Assembly: GCF_036416795.1 (NCBI RefSeq)
Contig: NZ_CP143867.1
Coordinates: forward strand, 4,146,001 to 4,210,000
Direction of reading: 5' to 3'
Length of the DNA stretch: 64,000 bases
Source: Bacteroides sp. MSB163
Lineage (GTDB): Bacteria > Bacteroidota > Bacteroidia > Bacteroidales > Bacteroidaceae
The notes beneath the pieces were generated by a model that worked only from the letters and a program-made list of their open reading frames with translations, was not told the DNA's origin and made no database searches. How positions within the stretch are numbered: position 1 is the first letter of the stretch; each line of letters starts with the position of its first letter. A program made the position numbers and the translations under genes. Positions 60,335 to 64,000 of this stretch are shown here, one piece after another.

Positions 60335-60405
60335 CAAAAGTAGCTGTCTTCATGCTATTGCAGGATACCCGGATTACAGATTTCATAACCCCAATTACAG
60401 ATACC
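60335..60405 (-). promoter_or_regulatory. AraC-type operator C and promoter of the alcohol dehydrogenase
   Basis: Operator 60366-60405 contains GATTACAGATTTCATAACC and AATTACAGAT; half-sites are again 21 bp apart. The leftward -7 TACTTTTG lies at 60335-60342; the distance from its edge to the first ATTAC is 38 bp, the same as at operators A and B. It lies between the alcohol dehydrogenase and the first AraC gene, so it could control both. Confidence 0.75.
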
Positions 60406-60454
60406 TGATTTCTCAATTGAAATAATTCTTATCTTTGTTGCGGTTCAAATACTT

Positions 60455-61369
60455 ATGAATATGGATAGAGTTATAAAATTAGATAATGTAGATCACTATA
60501 ACAGTCTCTACGGACTGGAAACCCTGCATCCTCTGGTGAGTGTGGTGGATCTTACCAAAGCAACCAAATCGGTCAATCATATCCAAATGACTTATGGTCT
60601 CTATGCACTCTTTCTGAAAGGAGCTAAGAACTGTGATATCAAGTATGGTCGCCAGCATTATGACTATCAGGAAGGAACCATCGTTTGCTTTGCTCCCGGT
60701 CAGACTACCGGAGTAGAGATGCTGAATGATGTAGTGCAGCAAGAAGTGTACGGTGTCCTCTTTCATCCTGACCTGATTCGCGGAACCTCCCTCGGAAAGA
60801 CAATAAAGGATTATACTTTCTTCTCTTATTCAGTAAGCGAGGCTTTGCACCTGTCCGATCAGGAAAAAGAAACTGTGATGGATTGCCTGAAAAAAATCAG
60901 CATCGAGCTGGAGCATCCTATCGATAAGCATAGTAAAGCATTGATTGCTATGAATATCGAGCTTCTACTCAATTACTGTATGCGGTTCTATGATCGCCAG
61001 TTCATCACCCGGAGCGGCGTCAATAAAGACTCTCTTACCAAGTTTGAGCAACTTCTGGATGAATATTTCAGAAGCAATCTTCCTGTGCAGGATGGCTTGC
61101 CGTCCGTGAAATACTTTGCGGATAAAATCTATCTCTCGCCCAATTATTTCGGTGATATGATTAAGAAAGAAACAGGTATGACGCCTCAGGAACATATTCA
61201 GATGAAAGTGATCGAACTGGCTAAAGAACATATCGTTGAAACGGACGAGACAATCAGCGAGATTGCTTACACTTTGGGGTTTCAATATCCGCAACACCTC
61301 AGCCGCCTGTTCAAAAAACGTGTCGGCTGTACGCCCAATGAATATAGACTGCAAAATGTACAGTTTTGA
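60455..61369 (+). CDS. AraC family transcriptional regulator 1
   Basis: A 304-residue regulator starting MNMDRVIKLDNVDHYNSLYG. The N-terminal cupin-like sensor (NCDIKYGRQHYDYQEGTIV, FAPGQTTGV) is followed by a linker with many helices and the C-terminal two-HTH AraC domain: YLSPNYFGDMIKKETGMTPQ for the first and ISEIAYTLGFQYPQHLSRLF for the second. The -7 TATCTTTG at 60430-60437 marks its promoter. It is divergent from the alcohol dehydrogenase and adjacent to a paralogue; likely controls operators A-C. Confidence 0.92.
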   Translation: MNMDRVIKLDNVDHYNSLYGLETLHPLVSVVDLTKATKSVNHIQMTYGLYALFLKGAKNCDIKYGRQHYDYQEGTIVCFAPGQTTGVEMLNDVVQQEVYGVLFHPDLIRGTSLGKTIKDYTFFSYSVSEALHLSDQEKETVMDCLKKISIELEHPIDKHSKALIAMNIELLLNYCMRFYDRQFITRSGVNKDSLTKFEQLLDEYFRSNLPVQDGLPSVKYFADKIYLSPNYFGDMIKKETGMTPQEHIQMKVIELAKEHIVETDETISEIAYTLGFQYPQHLSRLFKKRVGCTPNEYRLQNVQF

Positions 61370-62262
61370 AAAAGGATATATTGAACATAGAGACCGTACA
61401 CCAGTGCAATTGCTGTTTGGGAAATAAGACCTTACATCCGTTGGTGAGCGCCATTGACTTATCTAAAGCCAATGTGATGCAGCGTACTATCAAGTTCGAT
61501 TTCTACACCATCTTACTGTTGGAATGCGAATGTGAGGATTTTATTTACGGCCGTAAGTATTACGACTATTCCAACGCAACAATGATTTTCCTGACTCCGG
61601 GACAATCCGTCAATATCAACGAAGGAAAGGCATTTCCCCGAAAGGGCTGGTTGTTGGCTTTTCATCCCGACTTGCTTTGCAGCACTTCATTGGGGCGGAA
61701 CATTAAGAATTACTCTTTCTTTTCTTATCATCTGAATGAAGCGTTGCACCTTTCCTTGCGCGAAAAGGACAAGGCCATCGAATGTTTCTGCAATATTGAG
61801 AAGGAATTGCAACATGCAATAGATTGTCATAGTAAGACCTTGATTTCAAGATATATAGAACTTCTGTTGGATTATTGTTCCCGTTTCTATGACCGTCAGT
61901 TTATCACTCGGAATGAAGTCAATAAGGCGATATTGAACAAGATGGATATTGCGTTGGATGACTATATCCAGTCCGGACAATTGAAAAACGGTGTATTACC
62001 CTCAGCTAAATACTGCGCAGATATACTCCATTTATCTCCCCGTTATTTCAGTGATTTATTGAAGTTTGAAACGGGGAAGAATCTGGATGAATACTTCCAG
62101 TTGAAAAGGCTGGAAGTTGCTAAGGAGATGCTATTAGGCAAAGGTTATACGGTAAGTTCGGTTGCTGAAAAATTGTGCTATCCAAGCGTACAATATTTCA
62201 GCAACCTGTTCAGAAAACTGGTAGGGGTATCTCCCTGCGAATATAGATTGTCACAAAACTAA
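61366..62262 (+). CDS. AraC family transcriptional regulator 2 (paralogue)
   Basis: A 298-residue paralogue of the preceding regulator. It starts at TTG 61366, overlapping the first gene's stop by 4 nt, and shows the same blocks: CEDFIYGRKYYDYSNATMIF with FLTPGQSVNI, FHPDLLCSTSLGRNIKNYSF, and HTH segments LHLSPRYFSDLLKFETGKN and VSSVAEKLCYPSVQYFSNLF. The tandem suggests duplication and perhaps two inducers for the same operator type, or heterodimers. The next ATG in frame lies much further inside. Confidence 0.88.
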   Translation: MKKDILNIETVHQCNCCLGNKTLHPLVSAIDLSKANVMQRTIKFDFYTILLLECECEDFIYGRKYYDYSNATMIFLTPGQSVNINEGKAFPRKGWLLAFHPDLLCSTSLGRNIKNYSFFSYHLNEALHLSLREKDKAIECFCNIEKELQHAIDCHSKTLISRYIELLLDYCSRFYDRQFITRNEVNKAILNKMDIALDDYIQSGQLKNGVLPSAKYCADILHLSPRYFSDLLKFETGKNLDEYFQLKRLEVAKEMLLGKGYTVSSVAEKLCYPSVQYFSNLFRKLVGVSPCEYRLSQN

Positions 62263-63389
62263 GTGCTTTTGACATTCTGGGATACCCACATTCCTATATC
62301 CTGCTTACTGAGTGCCGCCGCCATCAGGTCGGGGAACTTATCGGGCGTACAAGCAAAGGTAGGTACACCGATATTTGCCAGAAATTCTGCATGATTTTTG
62401 TCATAAGAAGGAGCACCGTCATCATTCAGGGCGGGCAATACGATAAGTTGCACGCCACTATTCACCAGTGATACAAACTTCTTTCGCATCTCTCTCGGAT
62501 CGCCCCCTTCGTACAAGTCGGTCACCAGTACCAGCACCGTATCTTGCGGACGGGTGATTACTCCCTGGCAATAGGTCAGGGCGCGGGTGATATCCGTACC
62601 GCCACCCAACTGTACACCGAAGAGTAAGTCTACCGGGTCTTGCAAGTCATCGGTAAGGTCTACCACAGCCGTATCAAATACCACCATCCGCGTGTTCACA
62701 GCCGGAATGGAAGCCAGTACAGATCCGAATATTCCGGAGTAAATGACGGATGTCCCCATTGAACCGCTCTGGTCCAGACAGAGAATGATATCTTTCATCG
62801 CTTTCCGTTTTCTGCCGTAACCGATGCGGACTTCCGGGATGATAGTCTTGTATTCCGGTTGGTAGTTTTTCAAATTCTTGGTGATGGTGGTCTTCCAGTC
62901 TATCTCGTTATAACGTGGATTTCTCCGCCGTGCAGAACGGTTGAGCGCTCCCGTCACAGCCTGTTGGGTAGGAGCGGAGAGCTTGCGTAGCAGTTCGTCC
63001 ACCACTTTGCGGACTACCTGCCGTGCCATTTCCTTATTCTTTTCAGGAATAACCCGACTGAGTGACATCAGTGTAGCCACAAGATGCACATCCGGCACTA
63101 CCGTTTCAAGCATTTCCTTTTCCGTCAACAGTGAGGTGATATTCAGTCGTTTGATGGCATCGCGCTGAATGACCTGTACCACAGTCTGCGGAAAGAACTC
63201 ACGGATATCTCCCAGCCAGCGGCTTACTTTTGGGGCGGATGATCCGAGTCCTCCGCGACGGTCGCTGTCATATACGGCTTCCAATGACTGGTCGATGCGT
63301 TGCTCTTCCGGTGTCAGTGTGATACCCGTTCCGTCGGCTTCGTTTCCGCCCAGTATCAGGCGCCACCTTTTCAGATATTCTTCTTCCAT
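62259..63389 (-). CDS. VWA domain protein
   Basis: A 376-residue protein. From ATG 63389 it starts MEEEYLKRWRLILGGNEADG. The C-terminal half is a von Willebrand A domain with the complete metal site: DIILCLDQSGSMGTSV (DxSxS), GGGTDITRAL (T) and LVTDLYEGGD (D). The N-terminal half is helical. Such proteins work together with MoxR-type AAA ATPases as metal-insertion or assembly chaperones. It overlaps the end of AraC 2 by 4 nt (convergent). Upstream is a DUF5682-like gene; the ATPase probably lies outside the window. Confidence 0.87.
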   Translation of the reverse strand: MEEEYLKRWRLILGGNEADGTGITLTPEEQRIDQSLEAVYDSDRRGGLGSSAPKVSRWLGDIREFFPQTVVQVIQRDAIKRLNITSLLTEKEMLETVVPDVHLVATLMSLSRVIPEKNKEMARQVVRKVVDELLRKLSAPTQQAVTGALNRSARRRNPRYNEIDWKTTITKNLKNYQPEYKTIIPEVRIGYGRKRKAMKDIILCLDQSGSMGTSVIYSGIFGSVLASIPAVNTRMVVFDTAVVDLTDDLQDPVDLLFGVQLGGGTDITRALTYCQGVITRPQDTVLVLVTDLYEGGDPREMRKKFVSLVNSGVQLIVLPALNDDGAPSYDKNHAEFLANIGVPTFACTPDKFPDLMAAALSKQDIGMWVSQNVKST

Positions 63390-63399
63390 TGTTTTCTCT

Positions 63400-64000
63400 T
63401 TACTTCGTTTCAAATCCTAATAACCGGTGAATCAAGGGAATCACCCTCATAGCTTCCTCTTCATTGTGTGAAGTTGCTGAGGCTGTTGCAGTCTGTATGC
63501 CGCCTGCACCGCCCGCCTTGGCTTTCTCACCCAACTTCCGGCGTTCTGCGGGACTGAATTCGCTGAATGTGCGTTTCAGTATGGGAAGCAGTTCCATGAA
63601 GGTTTCTTTTTCTTGCGAACATACCCAGTTATTTACCAGATTCCACAAATTATCATCCAGCAACAGAATGGAACCGGAAGAACGGAGGAAACCTTCGAAC
63701 CAGTAGGCCATATCTGCCGGAGCATTACCGATGGAAGAATAATAACTAAGGGTATTCTGCGCTTCTTCGGCTGAAATGTCTCCCTTGTCGTTCAGCAGTC
63801 GTGTGGCATAGCCGGACAACAGCGGATGTACATTAACGGATGTACGCACTTGGCGGATAAACTCCAGCCACATCCTGTTCAGCTCCGGATCATTGAGAGT
63901 GGAAACTGCGTAATCCGTAGACACCAGTTTGTTTAGTATGTCCGTAGCGGCTTCTTCGTCTATATTGATACAAACAAGTACTCCACCTGCAAGGATACGG
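63400..64000 (-). CDS. DUF5682-like protein, C-terminal part (runs off the window)
   Basis: The open frame continues to the window end with no start, so at least 199 residues of a longer protein are seen. It is mostly helical, with RILAGGVLVCINIDEEAA at the window edge, YWFEGFLRSSGSILLLDDN, and a Gly/Ala linker (KAKAGGAGGIQTATASATS) before the C-terminal VIPLIHRLLGFE. This pattern and the VWA neighbour fit DUF5682 proteins of MoxR-VWA gene groups. Function unknown. Confidence 0.7.
   Translation of the reverse strand, partial: RILAGGVLVCINIDEEAATDILNKLVSTDYAVSTLNDPELNRMWLEFIRQVRTSVNVHPLLSGYATRLLNDKGDISAEEAQNTLSYYSSIGNAPADMAYWFEGFLRSSGSILLLDDNLWNLVNNWVCSQEKETFMELLPILKRTFSEFSPAERRKLGEKAKAGGAGGIQTATASATSHNEEEAMRVIPLIHRLLGFETK

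Noticed and set aside
1..64000. CRISPR arrays, tRNA or rRNA genes, transposases
   Set aside because: No regularly spaced repeats, no cloverleaf-like tRNA sequence, no rRNA signature and no transposase or integrase motifs were seen by reading; a covariance-model search was not possible.

Overview
The window looks like chromosomal DNA of a gut Bacteroides species. Reasons: promoters of the Bacteroides type (-33 TTG/TTTG, about 19 nt, -7 TAnnTTTG), an upxY/upxZ capsular locus behind an invertible promoter, a hybrid two-component system, FimB/Mfa2-like lipoproteins, a 'smalltalk' micro-protein with an HU-like protein and DUF4248, and an anaerobe's [FeFe]-hydrogenases. No rRNA, tRNA, CRISPR array or complete insertion sequence was seen. 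Family names come from recognition of motifs and overall sequence; no database search was run.

Layout. 1-1285: succinyl-CoA synthetase (sucD partial, sucC). 1844-9058: two convergent hybrid sensor kinases, one a periplasmic-propeller HTCS with an AraC output domain, the other with a substrate-binding-like sensor and PAS domains. 9279-13265: the micro-protein, HU-like protein, DUF4248 and VapE/primase-like genes that often sit before Bacteroides capsule loci. 13652-13881: a phase-variable promoter flanked by perfect 22-bp inverted repeats; its best promoter faces away from the capsule genes, so the assembled state reads as OFF. 14082-27851: capsule locus (antiterminator UpxY, UpxZ, flippase, two DegT aminotransferases, a PLP enzyme/GNAT/ATP-grasp trio, WecF-like transferase, EpsG-like polymerase, two GT2 enzymes, nucleotide-sugar dehydrogenase, acyltransferase, initiating sugar transferase). 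The middle is AT-rich, as expected of exchanged capsule cassettes.

27925-32647: a truncated toxin-antitoxin-like pair, a small secreted protein, and two fimbrillin-type lipoproteins, one ending in a metzincin zinc site. 32827-42365: hydrogen metabolism. An NADH-linked trimeric [FeFe]-hydrogenase runs rightward and meets a leftward set of maturases HydF, HydG, HydE and a second monomeric [FeFe]-hydrogenase. 42524-50377: pyrD, a butanol-type alcohol dehydrogenase, DUF1848, a ferritin-like/VIT1 transporter, a nitronate monooxygenase-like enzyme, an RRM RNA-binding protein, a GNAT, and a striking 31-bp perfect hairpin.

50484-62262: a fucose-permease-like MFS gene frameshifted in a G8 tract, then a redox/efflux island: aldo/keto reductase, PatB-type lyase, DUF3737, cyclophilin-like lipoprotein, alpha/beta hydrolase, broken vapD, an internally deleted MFS pump, flavodoxin-family protein, iron alcohol dehydrogenase and two tandem AraC regulators. 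Three copies of one 40-bp operator, each at the same distance from a -7 box, precede three leftward transcription units of this island. They suggest a single AraC-controlled regulon. 62259-64000: VWA protein and the end of a DUF5682-like gene running off the window.
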